In this document: piece after piece, positions 1 through 7,800 of the stretch
Numbering within the stretch: position 1 is the first letter of the stretch
Layout of the letters: each line of letters starts with the position of its first letter
From: DASQDN01 sp035630195
GTDB taxonomy: Bacteria > Acidobacteriota > Terriglobia > Bryobacterales > Bryobacteraceae
Direction: 5' to 3'
NCBI GenBank assembly: GCA_035630195.1
Contig: DASQLD010000268.1
Span: 1-9,884, forward strand
Length of the DNA: 9,884 nt
Notes under the pieces: model-generated
Database searches by the model: none
What the model was told of the DNA's origin: nothing
Seen by the model: only the letters and a program-made list of their open reading frames with translations
Program-made: the position numbers and the translations under genes

Positions 1-380
1 AAACTTCCCTCACGCGCGATGCTGAGCCCGAATGCGACAGTTTTTCAGCTCGCTGAACCAGACACCCGTCGGATCGTGAACCGGTCAGCCACGGCGTTCC
101 GCATTGCTGCTTCCACGCTCCGGCTCAGCGACAGTTATCTCGGCGCACAATTCCGCAGGTTCCGTAGCAAACTCGGAGCCCCGAAGGCGATCACAGCCAT
201 GGCTCAGAAACTGCGGTGCTCTTCTATCGAATGTTGCGGTTCGGAAATGAGTACGTCGACCGTGGCGTAAAAGTTTACGAGGAGCGGTACCGACAGCAAC
301 AGCTTTCACTTCTCAACAAAAGGGCTGCACAACTCGGATTCTCCGTCATTCCGGCGGCAACTCAAACCGTCTCACCCTGA
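1..380 (+). pseudogene. IS110-family transposase, C-terminal remnant with one frameshift
   Basis: This is the C-terminal part of an IS110/IS116/IS902-type transposase, the serine-containing RuvC-like recombinase that moves circular IS intermediates. The first reading frame gives SATAFRIAASTLRLSDSYLG followed by FRSKLGAPKAITAMAQKL, the conserved C-terminal helix region around the family's catalytic serine. After codon 211-213 the homology moves to another frame (VLFYRMLRFGNEYVDRGVKV, then EERYRQQQLSLLNKRAAQLG) and ends at TGA 378-380. Restoring a single G before 214 rejoins both halves (KLAVLFYRM), so one base is missing. The N-terminal RuvC-like DEDD domain lies before the window or is lost; the match becomes poor before about base 70. 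The ATG at 19 is internal and not a true start. Family assignment is from recalled consensus and I am fairly sure of it; the exact IS is unknown. Confidence 0.8.
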
Positions 381-436
381 AACGGAGTTTCTGGAGAGAG
401 GAACTTACTTTGGCCAATTCGGAACTGCTCATTTTG

Positions 437-450
437 GCGACACGTGTCGC
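437..450. promoter_or_regulatory. Perfect 14-bp palindrome between the IS110 remnant and the truncated receptor gene
   Basis: GCGACACGTGTCGC reads identically on both strands. It lies 56 bp after the transposase stop and 57 bp before the ATG of the receptor remnant. It could be an operator for that gene, or a structured site connected with the IS110 element, since some IS110 elements insert at palindromic targets. There is no T-run, so it is not a terminator. I see nothing else definable in 381-507 except the ribosome binding site TAGGAGG at 497-503. Confidence 0.4.
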
Positions 451-507
451 AGCTGCCGCGCATTTGAGTGGCAGTTGATAAGATACGTCCACTGCATAGG
501 AGGTTCC

Positions 508-1164
508 ATGACGCGCATACCTGCGCTTGTCGCGATGTTGAGCATTCTCGCCGAACTCGCCATAGGGCAGGAAGCCCGGCTTTCCGGAACCATCACCGAT
601 CCATCGGGAGCGTCGATTCCCTCAGTAGCCGTGAAAGCGACGCAAGGCGAACGCCAAGTGATTTTCCAGGCGCAGACCGATGACGAGGGACGCTATCTGT
701 TTCCAAAGCTGCCGATCGGAAGCTATCAAATCCGCGCGGAACATCAGGGATTTAAGACAGCCGTTCGGGACGGAATTACGCTGACAACCAGTGCGGACAT
801 TTCGCTGAACCTCCTCTTGGAAGTTGGCAGCCTGACCGAGCAGGTCACGATTTCGGCGGATGCGAGCCGGGTGAGCACGGAATCGGCGACGATTCAGCAA
901 CTGGTGGATACCAAGCGCATCGTGGAACTGCCGTTAAATGGGCGCGACGTTTATCAACTGGCTCGGCTGGTTCCGGGCGTGGGTCAAAGCGGCGTGAACA
1001 TCGGCGGTGGGCGTTCCGGAAGCCAGAACAGCGGGATGGCGAACGTACGGATCTTCCAGGAGTCATCTTCCGGAACTCACTTTCCAGACAGTCCGGCTCC
1101 CGAAACTGGGCATCTGCCGCTGCCTTCGCAGACATTCTCAGAAAGGCATTGCGCGAGCGGATAA
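508..1164 (+). pseudogene. TonB-dependent receptor, truncated to its N-terminal domain and start of plug
   Basis: An ATG at 508 sits 4 bases after a strong ribosome binding site (TAGGAGG, 497-503). The product starts with a signal peptide (MTRIPALVAMLSILAELAIG), then a carboxypeptidase-regulatory-like (Ig-fold) domain with the hallmarks GTITDPSGASIPSVAV, DDEGRYLFPKLPIGSYQI and EHQGFKTAV. Next come the linker LEVGSLTEQVTISADAS and the plug-domain hallmark LPLNGRDVYQLARLVPGV. Homology stops around MANVRI (about base 1055). The rest reads as low-similarity sequence to a TAA at 1162-1164, so the frame is about 219 codons where the family usually has 1000-1200. The beta-barrel is absent, so it cannot work as a transporter. 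About 10 bases after the stop comes the 3' end of arfB in the opposite direction, which suggests a deletion or rearrangement junction between 1055 and 1171. The 1056-1170 stretch is not recognised in any frame. Confidence 0.8.
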
Positions 1165-1170
1165 GCCAGC

Positions 1171-1575
1171 TCAGTCGTCGTTTGCCCGGCCGCGCAGTTT
1201 CTTATAGGAGGAACGTTGCGATTTCGCGGTGAGCCGACGGACCTTGGAGCCGTGGGTGGGCCGACTGGGTCGGCGGGTTTTCGGCACGACTTGCGCGCGG
1301 GCGATCAGTTCGTTCAGTCGCGCCAAGGCTTCGGCTCGATTGGCTCCTGCGTCCGGTGCACGCGGGACGTGATGATCAACACGCCGTCTTGCGTTGCGCG
1401 ATTACCGGCCAACGCGAGGAGGCGCTGCCGTGCGCCGGCGGGAAGCCTGCGAGATTGGCCGACATTGAAGCGCAGTTGGACGGCGGTGGAAACTTTGTTG
1501 ACGTTCTGGCCGCCAGGGTCCGGAAGCGCGAACAAAGGTCATTGTAAGTTCGGAATCTGGAATGAATATGGGCAA
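1171..1575 (-). pseudogene. arfB: Peptidyl-tRNA hydrolase ArfB (YaeJ), two frameshifts
   Basis: ArfB rescues stalled ribosomes by hydrolysing peptidyl-tRNA with the GGQ motif of a class I release factor domain while a basic C-terminal tail occupies the mRNA channel. On the minus strand three frames join into one ArfB: IPDSELTMTFVRASGP (about 1560-1516), GGQNVNKVSTAVQLRF through IITSRVHRTQE (1514-1344), then NRAEALARLNELIARAQ, TRRPTRPTHGSKVRRLTAKS and SYKKLRGRANDD, with the stop at 1171-1173. One extra base at 1515 falls between GP and GGQ. One base is missing at 1342-1343, between RTQE and NRAEAL. The joined length of about 134 residues matches the usual 140 or so. A stop codon lies just upstream of the TTG at 1573-1575, so the true start may be lost. 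It follows a DHFR-like gene on the same strand and probably formed an operon with it. If the two indels are sequence errors, the gene is intact. Confidence 0.85.
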
Positions 1576-2265
1576 ATGCTATTTCTAGAATAGCCCGGAA
1601 TGGTTAGTTCTCGCGCTTCATTCGCTCCCGGCGGGCGACCTCGCGATCGCGGTGAATCGAGGGCGGTGTCGCGGATCTTGATCTCACCGCCGCGCTCGTA
1701 GTGGCCGATGATCAGACCGTTTGGAGAGACGCGGGAACTGGTCAGCTTGACCGAATGCGGCCGAGCCGTCGGCAAACAGCTTTTTGCCGCCGCCAAGCAC
1801 GACCGGCACAGTGAAGATGCTCATAGCGTCGACGAGGTCGTTGGCGAGCAGCGCGTGGACGAGTTCGGTACTGCCTTGGGTGGCGAGATTCGGGCGGTCT
1901 TCCTCTCGCAGGCGCTTCACGTCGGCGATATCGCGCAGGAGCACTGAGCCCGCCCAGTTTGTATCGACCTCGCCTGAGCGGGAAACCGCGTACTTCTTGA
2001 TGTCCTTGAACAGCTTGGCGATGCTGCCATGCGGAGCATCTTCGTCGTAGTAGGGCCAGTACGCGGCGAAAATCTCGTAGGTCTTGCGGCCGAGCAGGCG
2101 GTCGAATTTCTCTTGAAGACGCGGTCGAGCTATTCGCCAAACTCTGATCGAAATAGGGCATCACCCAGCCGGCGAACTTGAAGCCCGTGGTCGGATCCTC
2201 CCACGGCCCGCCGAACGCCTGCATCACCATTCCATGGAAACCACGGCGTCGATAATTTTCCGCAT
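1539..2265 (-). pseudogene. Dihydrofolate reductase-like protein (RibD C-terminal domain family), three frameshifts
   Basis: This is a RibD-C/DHFR-fold protein of the YyaP type, an NADPH-type reductase family of mostly unknown substrate. It starts at ATG 2265-2263 (MRKIIDAVVSM) behind AAGGACG. One base is missing near 2228-2232, then VMQAFGGPWEDPTTGFKFAG and WVMPYFDQSLA follow. A second shift at about 2115-2140 leads into FDRLLGRKTYEIFAAYWPYY, KLFKDIKKYAVS and NWAGSVLLRDIADVKRLREE, then QGSTELVHALLANDLVDAMS and the nucleotide-binding-type strand VPVVLGGGKKLFADG. A third shift at about 1752-1755 leads to KLTSSRVSPNGLIIGHYERG. The conserved domain ends near 1680. The last frame stays open to TAA 1539-1541 and overlaps the start of arfB, which suggests the original stop is lost or displaced. 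The fold assignment is firm; the substrate is unknown. Confidence 0.82.
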
Positions 2266-2524
2266 GGGTCACCGTCCTTGTTTGTTGCGATCCGTACCAG
2301 TATTTTCGGCCACCCGCGTTGGGCCGACTGAAACCGCAATGAACCAAGCGTGCGCAAATGCGCCTTGACCACTCAAGTCGACAATGCGCTCAACGGTGCT
2401 GTATTACTGCGTAGATACGGTTCGGAACGTTGCCGTTCGTAGCGGACTCCATCACGAGTAATGGTCTGAAGAAATGGCCGTGTGACCCACATCGAAAGAG
2501 CGAAGATCCGATAAACTTGGCGTT
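2266..2524. promoter_or_regulatory. Divergent intergenic region with two adjacent inverted repeats
   Basis: This 259-bp stretch separates the DHFR-like gene (minus) from the SelA-like gene (plus), so it should hold both promoters. Two inverted repeats lie side by side: GCGCAAATGCGC (2352-2363, 5-bp arms around AA) and CTTGACCACTCAAG (2364-2377, 5-bp arms around CCAC). They could be an operator pair or small hairpins. No T-run follows, so a terminator is unlikely. I could not pick a convincing -35/-10 pair on either strand, and no open frame here looks like a gene. Confidence 0.35.
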
Positions 2525-4175
2525 ATGTCAAACAAGCGGTCGGCCCCCAAGAAGATTTCGGAATACGGTGCCACGCGGCGACAGGTTTCCAAATCGGCAA
2601 TTCACTCATGCTTCCCGCGCTGCTCAGCGGCTCGCCATCGATGGCCGCCACGGGACCGCTGCAGCCCGGCAAGGACATCTATCGCTCTATCGGAGTAGAG
2701 CCGGTGATCAATTGCCGCGGTACGTTTACTATCATTGGGGCGTCGGTGGAACTGCCCGAAGTGCGGGCCGCCATGGACGCTGCAGCGCAGCAATTCGTGC
2801 AGCTCGACGAGCTAGCCGAAGCGGTCGGCCGGCGCCTCTCTGAGTTGACCGATGCTGAGTGGGGCATGGTCTCATCGGGCTGTGCCGCTGGTATGAAGCA
2901 TGTCGCGGCCGCATGCGTGGCCGGCGGCAATCCGGAGAAACTTCTGCGCATTCCAGATTTGACCGGATTGGACAAGACCGAAGTGGTAGCCCGAGATCCG
3001 CGCGCAGTGCCTATGGTCACGCAATTCGTAATATCGGGGTGAAGATGATCACGGTTGAAACCACCGAAGAGCTCGAGCGGGCACTGAGCGCTCGTACGGC
3101 GATGATCTATCTCTCGGCCGGAAGCTCCGGGCCGTTCTCGCTTGAAAACGTCGCGAAACTGGCGAAGCAACGCGACATTCGCATTCTGGTGGACGCCGCT
3201 GCCGAAGTGCTTACCATCCCAAACGTTCACTTACAGCGCGGCGCAACCGTCGTCGCATACAGCGGTGGAAAAGCGATCTGCGGACCGCAATGCGCTGGGC
3301 TTCTGCTCGGCCGAAAAGACATTTTACTCTCGGCATGGCAAGCAAGTTCACCGCATCACGGGCCAGGTCGCGACAACAAAGTGGGCCGCGAAGAAACGCT
3401 CGGGATGCTCGCGGCAGTGGAGGTGTGGGTGAAACGCGATCATGGGGCCGAATGGAAGAAGTGGCTCTCTTACCTCGACACGATCGAGAAGCGCGTAGCC
3501 CGGATTGATGGAATTAGCGCGGCGGTGCGCAAGCCGAACGGGCTTTCGAACAAGAGCCCTTCACTTGTCATCTCGTGGGATCCGGCGAAACTGCACGTCA
3601 CCGGCGAAGAAATAGCCGAAGAGGTGGCGCGGACTAAGCCGCGCATTGCGCTCGGTGCGGGAGCCTTGCGGCGTAACGATGCCGCGTCCGAACAAGGTAC
3701 CACCTCAATCAACATCACTGCGTGGATGATGCAGCCGGGCGACGACAAGATCGTGGCCGAGCGGCTGTTCGAGGTCCTGTCACGCAAACGCAGCCCCAAG
3801 CCAACACCCGCGGCTCCGGCTGCGGACATTAGCGGAAGATGGGATGTGGAGGTTGCGTTCTTCAGCAGCACGAGTCAGCACACGCTCACGCTCCAACAGA
3901 ATGGTAACCGGCTGAGTGGTTTGCATAAAGGTGACTTTTCCGTGCGCGACGTCTTCGGCACTATTGAAGGCGATCAGATCAAGCTGCAGAGCACGGATTA
4001 CAAACCTGGCGACTCGATCATATTCACATTCTCGGGATGGCTCTCAGGCGACACGTTTTCGGGTCCGGTCTACATGGGCGAGTACCTGAACGCGAAGTTC
4101 GCTGCAAAGCGTCACACCTATCCAGAACGTCGCGGAACGATCCTGATTCCGGGCGGGCCGCCGCTGGCGAACTAA
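2525..4175 (+). pseudogene. Tat-exported SelA-like PLP-dependent enzyme (fold type I) with C-terminal beta domain; two frameshifts
   Basis: This is a SelA/DgaE-like member of the PLP-dependent aminotransferase fold. ATG 2525 gives MSNKRSAPKKISEYGATRRQ with a twin-arginine motif (RRQVSK). One base is missing at 2600-2608, after which the signal continues as MLPALLSGSPSMAATG. The catalytic domain follows: DIYRSIGVEPVINCRGTFTI, then SSGCAAGMKHVAAACVAGG. A second missing base at about 2989-2991 moves the frame to PRSARSAYGHAIRNIGVKMI. From there the frame is open to TAA 4173-4175, with ILVDAAAEVL, the probable Schiff-base lysine in SGGKAICGPQCAGLLLGRKD, and HHGPGRDNKVGREE. The last 120 or so residues (from SGRWDVEVAFFSSTSQHTLT) form a separate beta-rich, lipocalin-like domain. 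Without repair it reads as two overlapping open frames, 2608-3042 and 2859-4175 (an internal ATG lies at 3045). Family and active-site lysine are clear. The substrate is unknown, and a role in selenocysteine synthesis is unlikely for an exported protein. Confidence 0.8.
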
Positions 4176-4280
4176 TTGGCCTTCCCCCACGCCAAAATGG
4201 ATTCGTAATCCTGTTCAGTCACAATACTCACGCGGCGCGGCAGTAGTATCTGAGTAACCCGCCGAGCCTTTCTCTGCCAC

Positions 4281-4294
4281 GGACAGACCTGTCC
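4281..4294. promoter_or_regulatory. 14-bp inverted repeat in the 4176-4363 gap
   Basis: GGACAGACCTGTCC has perfect 6-bp arms around a 2-bp centre. It lies in a gene-free gap between the SelA-like stop and the IS6-like element. No T-run follows, so it is more like a protein-binding half-site pair than a terminator, but no gene starts nearby on the plus strand. Otherwise I see no supported gene in 4176-4363. Confidence 0.25.
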
Positions 4295-4323
4295 TCCGGA
4301 ACCTATTCCGTGCGAGTCTAACG

Positions 4324-4369
4324 ACTGCCTGCGTTAACGTGTTACTACTGCCTGCGTTAACGTGTTACT
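4324..4369. repeat. Exact 23-bp tandem duplication at the edge of the IS6-like element
   Basis: The unit starts ACTGCCTGCGTTAACGTG and ends TTACT. It occurs at 4324-4346 and again, without mismatch, at 4347-4369. Each unit carries the 8-bp palindrome CGTTAACG. The second copy runs 6 bases into the left inverted repeat of the element (4364-4383), so the duplication postdates the insertion or arose with it, probably by replication slippage. Confidence 0.9.
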
Positions 4370-4383
4370 GACGAAAGTGTCAG
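4364..4383 (+). repeat. Left terminal inverted repeat of the IS6-like element
   Basis: The core ACGAAAGTGTCAG at 4371-4383 is repeated exactly on the opposite strand at 4795-4783. The repeat also has short internal dyad symmetry (CTGAC, six bases, GTCAG). Confidence 0.75.
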
Positions 4384-4442
4384 ATTTCAGGGCGATCTCA
4401 CATTGAGCTGCTGTAACCAGAGGTCTCTTCATCGGCTACTGA

Positions 4443-4732
4443 TTAGGCGATGACGAACATCGCTTCAAGTGCCTGTACTCTCTCATGACAAACTGGCGTC
4501 TGTTTCGAGCGGCTGATATGAATTGCCCTCTTCGTCGAACGCGCGGCAGAAGCGTTGCGTCGAATGAAAAGCACCAAAGCCCAGCATCGGATATCGGTTG
4601 GGAACTCGAGACGGATTGAAGGGTGTTCCGGTGCGTTCATTGAATCGGCGCCCACATTGACGACAGCTGAAGCGGGAATAGACCAGATCCGTTGCAGCAT
4701 TTCGCGTTTGTCGCGCAATGCGGACAGTTCAT
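4443..4732 (-). pseudogene. IS6-like transposase remnant: N-terminal zinc ribbon joined to C-terminus
   Basis: On the minus strand ATG 4732-4730 begins MNCPHCATNAKCCNGSG, the first half of a zinc ribbon (CPHC). One frame over comes the second half, YSRFSCRQCGRRFNERTGTP, and after another shift RLEFPTDI. This is the N-terminus of zinc-ribbon IS6-type transposases (CPHC ... CRQC ... ERTGTPFN ... PTD). At about 4588-4597 it jumps directly to that family's C-terminus, RYPMLGFGAFHSTQRFCRAF followed by DE, then after a further shift SKQTPVCHERVQALEAMFVI and A, ending at TAA 4445-4443. The whole DDE catalytic core is missing, so it is inactive. The junction lies at a GATATC sequence that fits both sides (PTDI and RYP), suggesting deletion at microhomology. 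The family is recalled from consensus; I am fairly sure. Confidence 0.75.
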
Positions 4733-4782
4733 AGCGGCCTAATAACGATACCAGCCCGTCTCGTTCTGACCGGACGTGAATC

Positions 4783-4801
4783 CTGACACTTTCGTTGTCA
4801 C
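4783..4801 (-). repeat. Right terminal inverted repeat of the IS6-like element
   Basis: The minus strand reads GTGACAACGAAAGTGTCAG from 4801 to 4783. Its last 13 bases are identical to the left repeat core. Confidence 0.75.
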
Positions 4802-4827
4802 CGGCATACTTGCCTGCACGCGACCAT

Positions 4828-7800
4828 TTACCAATCCAATCGCGCTCCCAGCAGCCCGTTTCGCGGACCCGCCAAATCGCGTGTCTGGATTGCTCGTATG
4901 GTACCGACGGCAGCAGGTGCTGAAATGTTCAATGACGGAATATCGAAGTTCGCGTGATTGAACAGGTTCGTGAAGCTCACCTGCACTCGAAAGAACATCC
5001 GTTCGCGTATCGGAAAGGATTTGAATAGTGCGGCGCTCGCTGTCTGGCGTCCCGGTCCAACGATGATGCCGCGGCCGGAGTTGCCAAACCGCCCGGCATT
5101 CGCGGGAGGTACGACGAAGGCGGATGCGTCGAACCAGCGGTCGATGGTGCGTTGATCGCCCGGCAGGTTCCCGTCGCCGATCCGATCCGGTATGCCGCCT
5201 ACCACCTGCGTGTTTGACGGATCCGACCCGGTGAACGACGGTGTCAGAAAGTCGCCGGTCTGTGCGATAAACGAACCGCTCAATTGCCATCCGCCGAACA
5301 CAGCGCCAGCAAAGCCGCCATCGCTCAAGAACGGCTTGCCGCTCCCGAACGGAAGTTCCCAGATCACCGTAGAGATGAAGCGGTGACGCGGCGTGTACTG
5401 AGCGTTAGCACGTTCGCGTCTGCGGTCGAAAGCGTTTTCGATGGTTGTGCCGCCCTCGACTCCGCCGGTCTCGTCAACATCGGTGAGGTTCTTCGCCCAC
5501 GTCCATGCCGCCATATACGATAGGCCGCTCTGCCACTTCCGCTCGATCTGCGTCGAAAGTCCGTGATAGATCTGATTGCCGCCATTCCCGCGCATGACGA
5601 TGTTCCGGTACAGGGGAAACGGACGGCGGTTCTGGTTGAACACAGTGGTACTCGGCGCGGGCTGATTCACGTTCCGACCGTAGACCAGACTGGTCGATCG
5701 CGACCCGATGTACGAAATTCGCAGGCCCGTCGAGAGCCCCAACTCGCGCTCGATTGTTAGGTTCCATTGCTGCGCATATGCGTTCCTCAAGTTGAGGTCG
5801 AGACCGGTAACGTCGACATTGCCGGTGGTACCGGCTCCGAGAAACGGACGCTGGAACGTTAGCGTAGGCGTGTTGTTGGTTATGGTGTTGACGAAACTTT
5901 CGGTCAGCGAGAATGGGCCACCGTAGAGAGGTGAGAATACATCGGCGGTGAAGTCGTCGTTGTAGAATCCCCAGCCGCCGCGGACCACATTTTTAGTGCC
6001 TCCGAACGGACGCCACGCAAATCCGAATCGGGGCTGAAAGTTATTGAGATCGCCTTTGCGCAAGGAACGCTCAGGGAAGCCTGCGGTCTGGGCCGTCACG
6101 ATCGGGATTTGCGACGGGAACAGCGGATTAACGTATTGGTCGATGATCGTTTGGTTGGGAACGACGAGTCGGCCGTTCGCGGAATCCACGTTGAATATAA
6201 CGTCGCGTTTGTCGTATGCGGGTTGATTGTAATCCCAGCGCAACCCGTAGTTCAGCGTCAGGTTCTGGCTGGCTTTGTAATCGTCTTGAATGAAGGCGCT
6301 TACTGTGTAGAAGCGCGCGTAACGGCTTGGCCGCACATAATTTCGTGAGGTAGTCTGGGGAACGCCAAGCAGAAAATCCGCCCACGCATTGCCCGAAGCA
6401 AATCCTGTGAAACTGTACGACCCGAATTGCGCCGGCTGTATTGCGTTGTATTGTTGCGGCCGGAATTCGAACCCGCCCTTGATGCTGTGCCGGTTACGGA
6501 TATACGTTAGCTGATCGACGAATTGATACGTGTTCTCAGCAGGCGCCTGCATCGCGAGCGGAGCAACGGTTGTGAATCCTACTATGCTGACGCTCGGCAC
6601 GTTATAAACATCGGGCGCCGGCTGGAGGCCCTGAATACCAACCATGTCGACGAGTTCCTGCCCGAGGAGTTCGCCGCGCGCGGCGTTGTAGTTGCGAGCG
6701 AACCCGAGTTTCAGCTCGTTGATAAGCCGCGGCGTCACAGTCCACGTATCGGAGATGGCAACCTGCCGTGCCAATCGAGTTTGAACGCGATACCCGACAG
6801 AAGTCGCCGGTAGCCCTCCATCCACTACTCGGGGTGAGGATTCTTTGAAACTCACTCGACCATAAAGATTGTTATTCTCGGAGACCGCATAATCCAATCG
6901 GACGTCGAATTGATCGTGCTGCAACTGTTGCGGCACGGTCTCACGATAATTGGCGACTGTAGAGGTCGGGGCTCCGAAGTTGGGTACCGGATAGAACCGG
7001 TCCTGCCACGAGACGGAACCGCCATAGCGAAGATTGGCGGGAATGACGTTGTTAGCGAACGGCAGGCCGGTGAACGGATTTAATAGCGCCAATCCAGTTA
7101 CCTCGGAGAAATCACCCGCGCGCATTCGGGTGGTGGGAACGTTGGGATTGATAGCTGCGGCTTGCCGCTGGCGCTCGCCTTCATAGGTGCCGAAGAAGAA
7201 TAGTTTGTTGCGCAGGACGGGCCCACCCATCGAGGCGCCGAAGTTGTTACGAATGTTCTGGCCCAGCGTCTGTGCGAAGAACGACCGCGCATTCAAAGCG
7301 GCGTTCTCGTGATACCAGAACAACGCGCCGTGCAGATCGTTGGTTCCGCTCTTGGTAATCGCCGTGATGTTGGCGACCTCGCCGAACTCCGCCTTGTTAT
7401 TAACGATTTCGAATCGCACTTCCTGTATCGATTCGAAGCTCGGTTCGGCAGGCCCGATCGAGTTTCCGAATGCCGGCGAGTTGGAGCTGATTCCATCCAC
7501 ATTGAAGTAGTTTTGGCTGCCGCGCGCGCCACCGAGGGAGAAGCGGGAACCGCCTCCCTGGCCGCCGGTCGGTGTCAGGAATACGTAGCGATAGAGGCCT
7601 GAATCGCCTGTTCCGCTGACGGTTGAGCGAATGTTCAGCGGCAGATCGTTGAGGTCTTTGGACGTTTTCATTGCCGCGATCGATGCTGAGTCGGTGTCGA
7701 TCACAGGCGCGGTTGATTGAACAGTGACTTCAGTTCCGACCTCACCCACGTCGAGCTTCAGATCGACACGGACGACTCGCAACGCTGTCACGTCGACGTT

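Larger units (their letters stand above)
4364..4801 (-). mobile_element. Internally deleted IS6-like insertion sequence, 438 bp, both inverted repeats present
   Basis: The left end (4364-4383, plus strand) and the right end (4801-4783, minus strand) share a perfect 13-bp inverted core, ACGAAAGTGTCAG, with weaker similarity outward (GTTACTG against GTGACA). Between them lie a start and an end of one transposase with the middle missing. IS6-family elements are normally about 750-900 bp, so roughly half is gone. The right end is 27 bp downstream of the TonB receptor stop. TGCCTGC occurs on both sides (4349-4355 and 4811-4817), 8-9 bp outside the repeats. It is not an adjacent target duplication, and I cannot fix the exact outer boundaries. 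Confidence 0.75.

Noticed and set aside
1216..1593. 125-codon plus-strand open frame
   Set aside because: It lies antisense to arfB, whose motifs are unmistakable on the other strand.
1742..2347. 201-codon minus-strand open frame as a single protein
   Set aside because: Only its middle (VMQAFGGPWEDPTTGFKFAG) is real DHFR-like coding; the rest is out of frame, and its Arg-rich composition is typical of a shadow frame.
4176..4195. Hairpin TTGGC/GCCAA just after the SelA-like stop as a terminator
   Set aside because: Only a 5-bp stem with a 10-base loop and no T-run on the plus strand.
4174..4320. 49-codon minus-strand frame ending RRVSIVTEQDYESILAWGKA and N
   Set aside because: The end looks protein-like, but there is no start codon with a ribosome binding site and no recognised family; treated as chance or an unreadable relic.
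4443..4718. 91-codon open frame on the minus strand as a stand-alone gene
   Set aside because: It is one of three frames of the deleted IS6-like transposase; only its RLEFPTDI and C-terminal VQALEAMFVIA parts match the family, and its start is out of frame with MNCPHC.
4739..5290. 183-codon minus-strand open frame and several plus-strand frames inside 4828-8067
   Set aside because: All overlap the intact receptor in other frames and lack recognisable domains.
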